Origin: Spirodela intermedia
Lineage: Eukaryota; Streptophyta; Magnoliopsida; Alismatales; Araceae
NCBI GenBank assembly: GCA_902729315.2
Contig: LR746269.1
Location: 6,832,231-6,896,230 of the forward strand
DNA length: 64,000 nucleotides
Direction: 5' to 3'
The notes under the pieces are model-generated. The model was not told where the DNA came from. It did not search any database and saw nothing but the letters and a program-made list of their open reading frames with translations. A program made the position numbers and the translations under genes. How positions within the stretch are numbered: position 1 is the first letter of the stretch; the number at the start of each line of letters is the position of its first letter. This document shows, piece after piece, positions 38,971 to 50,757 of the stretch.

Positions 38971-39605
38971 GTTTTTTTGATCTTCTTATTGAGAATGGGC
39001 CCAGAGGATACTCGAAACGGGCCGGGTCAGGCCAGGCTTATCTGGGATATGCAGAATAGGTTTTAAAAGTCTCTGGTTTTCCTCAGCCAATATATCTGCC
39101 TGACAAGTTAAGTCGGGCCTGAGCCCGGGCACGTTATAAATAAGCGGCCGGGCCCGTTTCATAAAAGCTCGGCCCGAGCCCAGGGAGGAACGTTTAGGCG
39201 ATCTAGAGATGACGCGGAACGCGTTTAGACGCCTGACTCTGGCTAATGACATTTAAAAAACGCGCCTACAGAATGCTATAAATATAAAATGAACCCTGGT
39301 GTATATTTTATGTGGAGGACACCCAACATAAACGAGGTTTTTACATATATACTTTAAAGTTTTTAAATTATTTCATATATTTTGAAGGATTCAAGGGAAA
39401 ATATGATGGTCGCACGTGCGGTAGAAGTGCGGAGAGCAGCATTCCAAGCCCTTTCTTTACTCCTCTCTCTCTCTATCTCTATCTCTGTCTCTCTCTTCTG
39501 TGTCTTTCGACGTCATATGAAAGCCGACTGCGTGCTGCTTCCGATATCTCCGTCATCTCTCAGGCAGGGCGCAGACCAACCGACCAGCCCTCACTGTTCC
39601 CCGAT

Positions 39606-39618
39606 AAACCCTAAACCC
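39606..39618 (+). promoter_or_regulatory. Telo-box (AAACCCTAAACCC) upstream of LARP1
   Basis: A perfect one-and-a-half copy of the plant telomere motif lies 250 bp before the LARP1 start codon. A second CAAACCCTAG is near 39691. Telo-boxes are typical of promoters of plant translation-machinery genes (established knowledge). A CT-rich run (about 39462-39496) lies just upstream. Confidence 0.55.
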
Positions 39619-39867
39619 GTCTGTCTTTTCCTCCGAAATGCGGTAAAGTAGTAAAGAAGGGGAAGAAAGGGAAACCCCGGATCCTCGGCCCAAACCCTAG
39701 ATAGTCAGCATTTGCCGCAGACGGTTACGTTGGGGTTGTTTGACGGCGGCGGCGACGGGGAGTAGGAGTGGAGATGATCGTCTCGGCGGGGGGAAGCGTA
39801 ATCCGCGAACACCGGGGGAAGGTTATCGCCTGAACGCCTGATTATCCGTTTCTCGATCGAGTAGGTG

Positions 39868-42800
39868 ATGGATATTGCTTCTGTTCCGGCGGCGGTCGTG
39901 GTCGCGGGATTGAACGGGGGAGGCGGCGCGAAAGTGGAGTCTGGGGAGGAGGAGAAGGGGGTGGAGAAGAGGAGGGATGAGGGAGAACTGAAGTCAGTCT
40001 GGAGGAAGCCGACGCCTCCTCCTGCGGCTGACCCGGCGGCTGCTACTACGGAGGGGAAGAAGATGGAGGGTGCGGTAATGGGATCTGAGTCTTGGCCCGC
40101 GCTCAAGGATGCTACGTCGAAAGGCCATTCAGACGCCGACACGAAGCTGGCTCCGGCAGCAAAGGCGTCATCAACTGCAGCGCATGTTGGTAGCGCTCCA
40201 GAAAATGTATCACCGCATTCTCCCACTCCGATGCAGGTTCATACTACTGTCCTCTCACCCCGGAGTTGTTTTGCTTCTCTAGTCTACTCAAACATTGTGA
40301 ATGGTAACTTAATAAGGAAAGCCATGTGGTGGACGATTTGTTTTATCCGATGCTTGCAAAAAGTTAAAATGACTTTTTAAGGTGGTCAGGGAACTTTGGA
40401 TTTGGAGGCTTGTGCTTTTATCAATCAGTTGCATAGGAGATTAAGAGATTCTCGGTTGCTTTGGGGATTGGATGGGTTTGGATTTTCTGTCGTTTTATTG
40501 GATAATAAACGTATTTTTCTTCTAGAAGTTGTGCGTGCAAATAGAAACCCAAGTCGAGGCACAGCTACCAGCTTCCAAAATTGAAATGACATATTCCTTC
40601 CTGTGTCCTGATCTCATTCTTCTTGCTAGTCTGTTTTCACACATCATCTTTTGACGTTTTTTCAGACATTTAATAATTCTTCAGAGAAGGATCATATTTT
40701 GTCACAAGGTCACTATGTAGCTAATTTTTTCTCGCCAGCCTGTGAAAAGGACAGTGCATATGTAGCTGGTCTAGTTAATCATGTTGTTTTAAGCTTGACC
40801 AGTGTATCCATGCTATTAATGCTGCTCTATGACACACTATCAAAGTGCAATTTATCAAGAAAAACGGAGGTTCATCCTTATAATCTCTTACTCCCACGAA
40901 GTAAACTCTTGAATAATTAATTTTTCTTCTTTATCCATTATGAAATAAAAAAAGAGAAAAGAAAAAGTGAAGGACCCCATGGAATCAGTTATAATTCATC
41001 ATCTTCTGCCTGTGTTTGGCTTCTTGAGATGCTCATTGGTCTTCCCATTTGAGACAGAGGAAGTGGCAATCGCTGGTGGAGGAAGAAGGAAAGTGAAGAA
41101 TAAATTGACGAATTAATGAAAGGGAAAACCAATAAAAACAGAGAAAACGAATCTTCTCTATTTTTTGCCTCTGGTTGCCTTGTGCTACTGCTTCCATTTA
41201 ACCTACTATTTCCTCCTACAAATTGGGTAATGATTAGACATTGGGTTCTTTTTTCTTACATGATCTAGGATGGGGGGGCAGTGGCATTTTAAAAAAGAAG
41301 GCTTTATTTTTTTTCGGTTATAATGCTCTTTTCTATCAGCACTAATTTCTGTTAGATTTTAAATTAGAGAATGTTTCGTTGACGAATTTTAGTTAAGAAG
41401 GCCTTTTCATCAGAATTGGTCAGTATGGATTAGAATGGGCCCAGAAAATCTGAATACTAATCGTACCCTATCCATCATGATTTCTTTGATCTTTATTGGT
41501 TTCTCTTCCTTGTTATCTTCTGAATTATCCGTGAAGTGATGATTCAATGTTTATTGTTTATGATCTTTGAACCATTTTTTGCTTTGCAACCAATGTTCTG
41601 GTCGTACTGAATTTTCTGGAATAATTTGTGAATCCGTTGGCTTAATAGTGCGAGCTAATCATTTGTTAGACAAAAAAAATCTAGTTTTCTATTTTGATAA
41701 TGGATGCTAGACTTTGTTCTCTCAGGGATCTGGAGGTTTGCCTAAATCAGATGTTCTTGGAAACAATAATCTGTCGAAGCATCATTCACGTCATCATAAA
41801 ATCGGCTCAAAACATGCAGCACCTCCCAATAGCATGCCACCTTTCCGTGTTCCTTTGGCTTACCCTCAGCCATTGCCTCCTTTCTTCCATCCTGTTGTAT
41901 CAGGACCGCATCTCCCTGTTCCAGACTATGGCTATCAACCATATCCTCCACCTTTTCCAAACGTTGCGCCTCACATGGTGAATCCTGGATGTGAGGCTCC
42001 TTTGCAGACTTTTGTTCCATCTAACCCACCGATGGTGGGAAATGAAGCGAATAAAAGCTTCCCACCTCCACCCCGAGGAGATCCAGGTGTCTGGCATAAT
42101 CATGGTGGTGGCTACAATAGTCAGCGACCTAATGCACCAGAGTCTGGCCGTCGATTTAACCAAGGCTGGCGTCATCAGCGAGGATTAAATCCCAGAGACA
42201 ACATCAGCGCGCGGCCAAGTGTTGGGCGAAAGGCCTTTGCTAGACCAGTGCAACCATTTTTCGGTCCTGCTCCTGGATATATTAACGGGCCAGTATTTCC
42301 GGGTAGGTACTCATGTGTAATTGATTTATCTCGGGTTCGCTATTTTCTTCCACTATGTTTTTATGAAATTATTTTTAGTGAGTTTTGATGTGTCTTAATA
42401 TGATCATGCAACTTCCTAAATTATCAGTTTGCTTGCTTGTACTTGCAGGCCCAGCTCCAATGTATTACGCACCTTTTCCCTCAGAAGCTTTTAGGTCTCC
42501 ATCTTATATGCCAGCTAATCCATCACATTCTGGGCATCATAGTTTGCCCTCAGATGCTCTCAATTTGAAGAATTCCATAGTTACACAAATTGAATACTAC
42601 TTCAGGTTTGTCTGTGCTTCGGTTTGCTTGATGAAGTCCAGACGTTTCTTGATTGACATCCATATATTGAACCGCCCCATTGTTCTGTTTCTGAAGACAA
42701 GACATGAATACTTATTTGCAGCTATTTGTTTATGCCTTGATATTTTCCGTCTTATATTATGCAAACCTTCGTTCATTCCTTTCTCTTTTTTTGTTAACAA

Positions 42801-45413
42801 TTTTTTCTTCCTTGCAGTGATGAAAATTTAGAGACAGATGGTTTTTTGCTTTCCTTATTTGATAGTGAAGGATGGGTCCCTGTCTCCAAAATTGCGGACT
42901 TTAAGAGGGTATGGCAAGTTTTTTTTTCTTGGAGTCAGTTATTAGGTTTCGTGCTCTGCTATGTTCTAATATGTCGCATTTGAGCATTGATTATGGTGTG
43001 ATTCAGGTTCGGAGCATGACAACAAGCATTGGTTTTATTCTGGATGCTCTGCAGACTTCTGCTCTCATTGAAGTCCAGGTCGGAATTAAATACCTCCAAT
43101 GCCTGATACCTTGGACTGCTTTTACATTTCTATTCATTCGTTTGGTTGTTATCACTTTTTTATGTTTTTTGTTTCGATCTTGTCAAAAGGGAGACAAGAT
43201 AAGGAGGCGTAGTGACTGGTCAAAGTGGCTCTCATCGTCAGAAAGTCAAGCACCTCAATCGAAACATCTGGCATCTGAATGTCTGGAAAAGACAGCTCCT
43301 GCCACTTTGGGGAGTAGTGAGGTATGCGAGAATGATTTCTGTGACAAAGGTGAAGTGAGGGAATTGGTAACTATTAATGAAGATGAGGCTAACAAGGAAC
43401 AGTTAGTTAAGCATATTTCAATCGCTGATGAATGTAAAGCCTACAATGGAGCAACTGGGGATTCAAATGAGAAATCTGTATCTGTTGCAAGTGAAGATAT
43501 CAAGTTAGCTGAACCTGGTGTTTACATGCCTGGTAAGCACTGCTTACTGCGGTGTTAATAGTCTGCAAAATTGTGTTGTTTGTCAATGCCCTCAGGAATG
43601 GGTAAAGCCTTTAAAATGACGCTTATCCTGATCTCAATAATGCAGTGTCTGTATCACATCAAAGTGGAACCAAGAAACCTGGGGGTCTCTCAAATGTATT
43701 TGCGCTCGAGCCTTCTGATTCAAGCGATCAGAGCACATTCATGCTTGATGAGGAGCTGGAGTTTGATCATGGAGAGCTCCAGAGGAATACTGCCTCGTCT
43801 CTGAAAAGGTATCTTGCTGGATTTTCTTTATTGTGGATTTGTTAAACAAGCAAATATTCTATGATCTCTGAAAGGGTATCTATTCCATACTGAGGAACTA
43901 TGCTTATCCAAACTACCAATATAGTTATTAAAATGTCAGCCATAGGTTCAATGGGATTTGGTTAAGGCTTTTTGATGAGAAATGCCCTGATTACATGAAA
44001 TTAAGTTATGCGAATGTTTCCTTTGGGTATTGTTGATTCAGATGTCTATTAGGTCTGTGGCAATTTAAACAAACTCATTAAGATAAGTATGGGTTCATCA
44101 GCTAAATCTTGACCCATATTGATTGTAGTCATTGATAAGTACATGGTTCAGAAAATTAATAAGTTTTATTAACTTCATCTGAATGATAACCAATATTATT
44201 TCTATGAAGTAAGGCCTTGTTTGTAGTTACCTTACTAGTATGAGTATTTTCATAACTTTCGGGATCTGGATAAACTTTATGAGCTCATGAATCTTTGATA
44301 ATTTTGCGTTTATTAGTATTCGTGACATTGTTATTTTCACTGGACTTGGGTATATCTAATCTAATCGCTACATAAAATAAATCTTTATCATTTGTGAAGA
44401 CCGACTCTTCTGTGTACAGAGTTTCCTTGGAATTGTGGATGACACACATGTGGGTGATCCTTAGTTACTTGTGGCCCGAATTGGTGATAGTGCATGTGGC
44501 TGCAACTAAGTTAGGGGATTTTTGCTCCCCGATGATTCATCTCTACTTCAACCCTCATTCCCCTCTGGATTTCTTCCTTCTGCTTCACTTCTCATCCCTG
44601 CTGGTAGGAGATGGGCCTGATCCAGTAAGGATAGAGACATCCTGGAGGTTGATTGTAGAAGAAACAAGACTGGCGGACAAGCAGCCGTGAGGCAGGGGCC
44701 CTGCTTGAGCTTCTTATGCCCGAACTAGTCATCATGGTGGCAAGACCAATCTCACGTGATCTGTTGCTTAAATGGTTACCAATTCACTGAAACAATGTGG
44801 TGTTATCTGATGATCACGTGACAATTTTCTTTTTGGATTATTTTTTATCAGGATTCTAATTTATTTTTTATGCAACACATGTTCATATTGTGAGTTGAGT
44901 GATGTGGTTATCTTCTTACTATTTGCTATTCTTTTTTTGGCGCCATGCATATTATGCCACGCGTAATTCTCATACCAGCTTTCATATGTGGATAAGAGTG
45001 TAGGAATTTTCCATTTTCTATGCCTGCCTATGTTGAGAATTATGACATACGTTCCTTTTACATTTCAACCTGTAATCCATATAGAAACAATGGAATTTCA
45101 TCCCATTGTCTTATGATGCTGCACACTTTTGATATGCAGGATTGATGATGATGAGGATGACATAGATGTCACCGACGATGACATGCATAAATTAATAATT
45201 GTTACACAGGTGAGACGGTCCATACATAAAAAGCTTTGTAGATGCTAGAATGTCAAAAGCCTTGGTGAAATTCATTCTCACTTTGCTCTAGCCGATATCC
45301 TACGTCCATTGGGATCACTTATGTTTCTCTAATATAGTGTCAAATACAATGACACATGGTGTAGCACCCCTATTTCTGAGAGACTCTCACTCCCTCTCCC
45401 TCCCTCCCCTATT

Positions 45414-45471
<58 letters not shown>

Positions 45472-45630
45472 AATGCGAAAGGAGGTGGACAGGTTGGAAT
45501 ATACGTATGGAGTGCTCTTGCATTTGTGTGCCTGTGCCCAATGTGACCTCGCCCCTTTTTTGTCCAATTCCATCAATAGGCTTGTAAATAGAAAATTAGA
45601 CTTGATGCTATTAAAAGGGCATTCTGCCAA

Positions 45631-45702
<72 letters not shown>

Positions 45703-48284
45703 TTTCTCACCATGTAGTGCAGTACGTGCATTCCCTTTCCTCTCTACCTTGGTGTCACTTTCTTGTTTGCTGGCAATACCATAGCAACGTTTGTGATCTC
45801 TGGAGATGGTAGTTACATGGCCCTTGCTGAGGGCCATTCATGTTCCTTAACCACTGGACTTTTTTTTGTCTACTCTAAAAGCCTCTATGCATGTATTGGC
45901 AGATCATTTTCTACCTAATTGCTATGGAGTGACCGGTAATTGATCATTAGTTTTAAATAATTTCCTCATCAGTTCTGCTAAAATGAAGAACTCCATCTGT
46001 TTCTGGCGATTTGCAGGATACCAGGATTGATAATGATTGTATTGTTAGAGAATCTGAACCAATATCCAGTGAACTTGCTACAGCGATAAACGATGGCCTT
46101 TATTTCTATGAGCAGGTATCTAGGCATGATGTACTTCTGAAACTTGTTATCGATTATAACACCGTCTATTTTCATCTTTTATTCCTTTCTTTTCTCTTTC
46201 AAGATACATGTCTTGTACCCTATGGCTCATCTATCACTTGCAGGAGTTGAAGGCAAAGAGATCTCAATGTCAAAGACATACATCTGGATTGGAGATGAAG
46301 GGTGGAGACTCAAAATCTTTGACTACTTGTCAAACATCTGTGAATTTGAAGACCAACACAAGTACTGTTGGGAATAATGGCTCTGAAAGCCATCGACATG
46401 CTAATTCCCGAAGGTGGCAAATGAAAGGCAGTAACAAGGGAGGTCAGTCTTCCCAAAAACAACGGCTTTTTCCTGGTAATTTCAGGAATTATGGTAGTGG
46501 ACGCAACCGCTTAGGCATTGTATCTGAAAGCCCGCCAAGCAATTCTGTTGGGTTTTTCTTCGGCTCTACTCCACCGGAGAGTCATGGGTGAGCTGTTGTT
46601 TACATTTTCTTCATACATTATTTTACATCGCTGTTTTCCATTAACCGAGTGCATGTACATACCATTTTTCAGCCCTTTGTCTTTAAAGTTAAACGGGTCA
46701 CCTCGTGGAATACTCTCTGCTAGCAGTCCACCAGTGGGCTCTCTACCAAAATCTTTCCCGCCGTTTCAGCACCCAAGTCATCAGCTTTTGGAAGAAAATG
46801 GATTTAAGCAGCAGAAGTAAGTGGGAATTTGCCATCCCTGATTTGAAAAACAAGTTTTTCATTGATGTTTCTTTGCAGGTACCTGAAGTTTTATAAACGT
46901 TGTCTAAATGACCGCAAGAAATTGGGAATTGGCTGCAGCGAGGTGAGCCATAGTTCCTGCCGCACATCTTTTCGAACCTTGACACGAAGCTTCTTTAGAT
47001 GATCTTGACTCTTGTAGAAGCAATTTTATTTTCTGGTCAATGATGTGTGTAGAAAGTCCTCATGTAGTTCAGTGGTGAACACGTATATAAACCGCATTGC
47101 CAGGAAGGAAAAGACTTCAGATATTTTATATTGACCAAGAGGAGAGAAGGGGAGAGCCTACTGGGCCGGTCCATAAATTGCTTCTCATTCACCCAGAGAT
47201 TCACTCTCACATAAGACTGAATATCGACCGATTTATTCTATGTTATAATGAGCTCACCAGCACTAATCATCTGTCTGATAACAGCGTACCCAATATTTCC
47301 CTAGATTTCTTGCATCGGGGGAGATTACTTCAGAATATATGCTAGATTCCTGTAAAACATCCCTTAGTTCAATAATTAGGATATTATGAGTAAAATAACT
47401 TGTACAGTTGCCCTTTTTTTGCGTCCTTGAAAGCATATAGTTCTTGAATCTCAAAGTTCATTACTTGTACTTGCATAAAACAGAGATGAGCATTGGCATT
47501 GTCCTCTGGGATGAGCATTACTTCCGAGTTTGGTAGCCCTGCTGATGTAATTATCACCCGCGAAGATGCCAGGTGCTGAATGTTTCTGCTGGTTTGTTGA
47601 TGTATGCAGGAAATGAACACACTCTACCGATTTTGGTCATTCTTTTTGCGAGATATTTTTGTTCATTCAATGTATGAGGAATTTCGGCGACTAGCTCTGG
47701 AAGACGCAGAAGCTAAATATAATTATGGAATTGAGTGCCTTTTCAGATTTTACAGGTGACTATATATAATCCGGAAGAACCCCAGAAAAAAAGTGATTTT
47801 TTTTGCTGATGTAAATCCATATTTTTGTTGGTATCTGTCTAGCTATGGCTTGGAGAAGCAATTCAATGAAGATCTGTACAATGACTTTGAGCAGCTTACA
47901 CTTGAGTTCTACCACAAGGGCAATCTATACGGACTCGAGAAATACTGGTATTCTACCTTTTTCTGTCACTCATTATTATTATTATGTCTATTTATCTCTG
48001 CTTTTGATGAGAAATGCATGTCTCGTGATGTAATTCTTGTTTCTTCCCGATTTAATGATCTTGTTTAAATATAAAAAAATATGTTTTATTTCGACCAATG
48101 ATCTTTTGCCCGTCTGATTCGCCCTGGTTTTGACAGGGCTTTCCACCATTATCGGAAGATCAGAGACGACCGCAAGGAGCCTCTCAAGGACCCGGAGCTG
48201 GACAGGCTTCTGAGGGAGGAGTACCGCAGCCTGGACGATTTCAGAGCCAAAGAGGCCGCGGATAAACCGGCCGTCAAAGACTGA
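39868..48284 (+). CDS. LARP1: La-related protein 1 (LARP1) with La motif and DM15 region
   Basis: Fifteen exons give 963 residues: 39868-40236, 41726-42302, 42449-42605, 42818-42908, 43007-43078, 43190-43532, 43646-43808, 45140-45209, 46017-46115, 46244-46587, 46673-46816, 46879-46942, 47610-47755, 47843-47947 and 48137-48284 (TGA). LARP1 binds 5'TOP and other mRNAs and controls their translation and decay; in Arabidopsis LARP1 acts with XRN4 in heat-induced decay (family knowledge). Seen: a Pro-rich N-terminal half with RG-rich patches, a La motif at about 345-440 containing [18 protein letters not shown] and [13 protein letters not shown], an acidic stretch ([15 protein letters not shown]), and the C-terminal DM15 region from residue 810, with [18 protein letters not shown] and [11 protein letters not shown]. 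Exon 6 uses an AAG acceptor. The alternative symbol is LARP1A-type. Confidence 0.95.
45419..45700. repeat. (CT)n and (CT)n(CA)n microsatellites in a LARP1 intron
   Basis: A CT run at about 45419-45467 and a compound CT then CA run at about 45635-45700 lie in the intron between exons 8 and 9. Open frames across them are repeat artefacts. Confidence 0.95.
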
Positions 48285-49677
48285 GATCAACCCAGCTGGT
48301 CAATCGAAGGGATCTCACAGCTCGGACGGAAGGAGGTAAATTAGGGTTTTTACGTAGACCACGGCGGCGGCGTTGCCCAGAATTTTTGCCCTCCTCTGCT
48401 GAGGCACCGGCCAGCCCCAAGACTTGCTTTTTTCTCCCTCTTTTTTTTTTTTTTTTTTTTTTTGCAGGTTTTGGAGACATCTGCGGATGGATGCAGCGGC
48501 AAATGGCATAATCGGGAAATATTTTTTTCCTAAAAAAAGAAAAAAATTCGCCGGCTCGGATCCTGTACATAAGAAGAAATGATTGTATCTGGAGTTGCGA
48601 AAATCCGACAATAAGATCGTCCATCCTCATTTTCTCACTCTTCATGCCGGTGGGAGAATGGAAAGGGGGGCCAACCCGAAGCAGGCCCTCGGTTTCCTAC
48701 AGTTCTTGCTGGTCAACCCTGAAAATTCGTTCAGATTTTGCGAGTCAGCTGCCCAAAGGGGCTGCTCAATGGTATTCCCAGCTCAGCCCACCCTGGCTCC
48801 GTCTGTGATTTTTTTGTGTGGAAATTACTTTCTATATTATTTATTTATTTTTATTTTCTTCAGCGTATATCCGCCACTATTTCACGAGTTACTCGATCTC
48901 GATTTCTTTTTTTACTTAAATATGAAAATAGTGAGTAAATTCCATCACTATGGTTCCAATATAATTCGGCCTGAAAACTATTTTCTATATTTTTTTAATT
49001 TTTTTATGTAGAGGCCGATCTCGAGGTTTATAGATCAAATAAATCTGAAAATGTTGGTTAAATATAATGCGATTGCGGTTCTAGAGATCAAATAAATCTC
49101 AAGGGAATTGATGGAAGGTCAGAAGAAATTATTTTTTTTAATCCTGATAAGAAATTAAAAAAAATGTTGTTCTTCAGATCAGATGCGAGCTGTCAAGGGA
49201 CCCCTGATTTATCCAAAAAGGAAAAAAAAAAAAAGGAAAAATGCGGCATTTTTATTTGAGAACTGGTGGTTGACTTGGATTTATGTAACGACCTTAATTG
49301 AATCTTAGCCATTTGCAACTAAACTATTTTAGAAATAGAGAATATTATTATTAATGTTTTCACTAATATTCAGCAGAAAATCTGGCTGGTGATCACCAGC
49401 GTTGTCTATATGAAAAAAAGAAAGAACTCAGAAAATATTCTCCAAGAACTGTGGGCACCGACCCTCAGAGCCTAACCTTTGGATATGCTGAGGTTGCTAG
49501 ACGAGGACAGATGGGTCTTACCCAGGCAATCTCTCTCCTATCCACATCCCCTCTAAACTCAAAACCCTAGAGAGAAGACAAAATGTTATGTATCCCATTC
49601 CAAACCTTTGGATATTAAATGGTTCATCCGGTTTCATGTCAGCTTTCTCTGATCCATGACGAACCGAGTTAACAAAA
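48285..49677. other. 3' region of LARP1 and spacer
   Basis: The 3' untranslated part of LARP1 probably extends some hundred bases and includes a ~27-nt T run near 48440-48466. After that the DNA is AT-rich spacer without a supported gene. Confidence 0.4.
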
Positions 49678-49752
49678 GTGACGATCAAGCTTAGGTTGAA
49701 ATCCGGGTGCTTTTCGCATCCGTAAAGTGCTGGTTCGAATCCGACTCGTGAC
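49678..49752 (+). tRNA. tRNA-like cloverleaf, degenerate (anticodon loop would read UUU, Lys)
   Basis: A 7-bp acceptor pairing GTGACGA (49678) with TCGTGAC (49746) has one G-G mismatch. A T-loop GGTTCGAATCC lies at 49732-49742, but its stem carries a C-A mismatch. A six-pair anticodon stem (49704-49709 with 49717-49722) encloses the loop CTTTTCG. The D arm does not pair properly and position 37 is C, which is unusual. It is most likely a tRNA pseudogene, an organelle-derived fragment, or chance. Confidence 0.25.
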
Positions 49753-50068
49753 AAACCCTCTGTCATATAAACAGATAGGCGGCTAATCAAAGCAAAACCC
49801 TATGATCACAGCCCAAAAGCCTATGATCGGTGTTGACTCAAGCAAGATCCACATAAATGCTACCTCTCATCGATCATGATAACTTTCTCGGCCAAGAGCC
49901 CGACATATTGACACTAAAAATGGAAACTTTACAGAGAATAACTGAGGAGCGGAAGCAGGAATGAACGGAGCAAATGAAGAGAGGGAGAACCTGACGGTGG
50001 GTAGCTCAGAGCCTCCCCAGCGAGACAGTGCTCCACAGTATTGATCCGAGGGAAGTCTCCAGGGGATC

Positions 50069-50669
50069 TCAGCTGCCGTCCTCCGGGAGGACCAAGCTCA
50101 GCTCCTTGTTGTCTCTGTAGACTTGGACCAGAGCGGCGGCCTTATAAGCGAATAGGCCTAGCATTGCCGGCACTAGCTGTGTATGTATGTGTACAGGGTT
50201 CACAGCCCAGAATTAGTAATCATGATGTAATGACGACTTCATCTACCACTAATTCCATTTTAAGGGAAACAAAGATTAGTCCACGCTAGCTCTGTTTAGG
50301 GCAAGAGAGATTAGTCGCAAAAGAGTGAGGCTGACCCATGAACAGTGGAATGGTATGTAGATAAAAGGGGCCCCGTTACAGTTCTCCGTTTTGGAAGGGT
50401 GGAACTCGCTTGAGAAGCTTCGTCAGATTGTATGGTTCGGGTCATCAAGTTTTCTGATGTTGATCGGGAACATTTCCATGAGGTCCGCGACGGGAAATTG
50501 ACGGTGAGGGTGGGGAAGGGTGAACTGAAGCACTGAGGACAACACTTGGCTAGAAACTCAAACTGGAGAGAGAGAGAGAAGAGAAAGAGAGAGAGAGAGC
50601 GAGAAAGATAGATAGAGAGAGAAAGATACAGAGAGAGAGGGAGGGAGAGATAGAGAGATAGAGGGAGAA

Positions 50670-50721
<52 letters not shown>

Positions 50722-50723
50722 AC

Positions 50724-50757
<34 letters not shown>

